A stretch of DNA of 64,000 nt from Microbotryomycetes sp. JL201 (taxonomy: Eukaryota > Basidiomycota > Microbotryomycetes): NCBI GenBank assembly GCA_033819885.1, contig JAQYUZ010000003.1, positions 124,001 through 188,000 on the forward strand, written 5' to 3'. The notes under the pieces were generated by a model, which saw only the letters and a program-made list of their open reading frames with translations, searched no databases and was not told where the DNA came from. The position numbers were made by a program, and so were the translations under genes. Positions 63,534 to 64,000 of the stretch are shown here, one piece after another (the stretch's first letter is position 1; each line of letters begins with the position of its first letter).

Positions 63534-64000
63534 GTACGGACTTTTTGCAGCTGTTGAGAAGAAGAAAACGAGTGTGCGGCTCCGCTTCGTCCGCGCGATG
63601 ACGTCTCTCCGACAGTCGGAGACAGGGGTCTCCGAACTCCGTACAAGTCCGGAGCTATCCAAGAAACTCTTCTGTGATGGTATTTCACTCCTACTTGTGA
63701 TGAGAAATTTCGAATAAAGGGTCCGCCCTCATTTGCAGCAGCAGCCGGCGACGTTTCCGATGTTCGAACTAGTTGTTTTTGTCTCGCGAAAACACATCAT
63801 GGTCTTTAATTCTTGTCTTTTCACAGAGCTTCTTCTGACGCGCAAGGCAAAGTTTCAGTGCATAGAACCAGAAATCGTGGCGGCTCACGCGACTGACCCT
63901 TCGAGGCACGCGACCGCGAGCGTCCGCGGCGCGACTGGTTTTTGGAGTCCTGTATAGAACGCTGCATCTCATTTGCATGCAATCTTGGTTGTGTGCAGGT
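63534..64000. other. Right end of the window, no supported gene
   Basis: About 465 bases. It holds the probable promoter of the Rtc3-like gene on its left side. Open frames on both strands at 63733-63978 are short and lack domains; part of a gene that continues past the edge could be here, but I cannot show it. Confidence 0.4.

Noticed and set aside
62583-63662. 359-codon minus-strand open frame
   Set aside because: It runs through the introns of the Rtc3-like gene, only partly in the right frame, and the recognisable SBDS-type segments need splicing out of this frame.

Overview
This window looks like nuclear DNA of a basidiomycete fungus. Nearly every gene is split by many short introns (about 55-110 bases) with GT..AG ends and CTGAC-like branch sites. 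The proteins are fungal-type (Snf1, Far11/STRIP, Nup120, Ncr1/NPC1, Mef1, Rtc3). A GT41 O-GlcNAc transferase, sulfite oxidase and METTL5 argue against a budding yeast. The compact, intron-dense layout at moderate GC would fit Pucciniomycotina or a similar compact basidiomycete; that placement is inference. I see no rRNA, tRNA, CRISPR array, transposon or viral fossil.

Layout, left to right: aldehyde dehydrogenase (-, cut by the left edge); mitochondrial aspartate/glutamate carrier with EF-hands (-); Sgs1/BLM-type RecQ helicase (-); an unrecognised gene (+, 10.2-11.1 kb); a small Ser/Thr-rich secreted-type protein (+); two tandem YCII-domain genes (+); Snf1 kinase (-), divergent from an O-GlcNAc transferase (+); ribosomal protein uL5/RPL11 (+), convergent with sulfite oxidase (-); nucleoporin Nup120/Nup160 (+); an uncertain minus-strand gene (32.6-33.0 kb); a KDM3-like JmjC protein with substituted metal ligands (+); NPC1/Ncr1 sterol transporter (-), divergent from Far11/STRIP (+); then a minus-strand block of mitochondrial uS8, METTL5, EMC10, LSM12, mitochondrial EF-G and an RCC1-PHD fusion; then a possible membrane protein (+), a GNAT acetyltransferase (+) and an Rtc3/SBDS-like protein (-).

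This is a housekeeping chromosome segment, not an operon or an island. Themes recur by chance or loosely: nutrient and energy signalling (Snf1 beside OGT), mitochondrial translation and transport (Mef1, uS8m, carrier), and membrane and pore biogenesis (EMC10, NPC1, Nup120). Convergent neighbours end 60-230 bases apart and divergent neighbours start 160-550 bases apart.

The most unusual content is in gene structure and in individual proteins. There are microexons of 7, 8, 16, 16 and 20 bases. There are at least six GC-AG introns that only make sense when the protein family is followed across the junction. A JmjC domain has lost the usual iron ligands, an RCC1 propeller is fused to a PHD finger, and a YCII gene pair keeps matching exon lengths. 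Splice sites were read by eye from frame, consensus and remembered protein families; no alignment or search was run.
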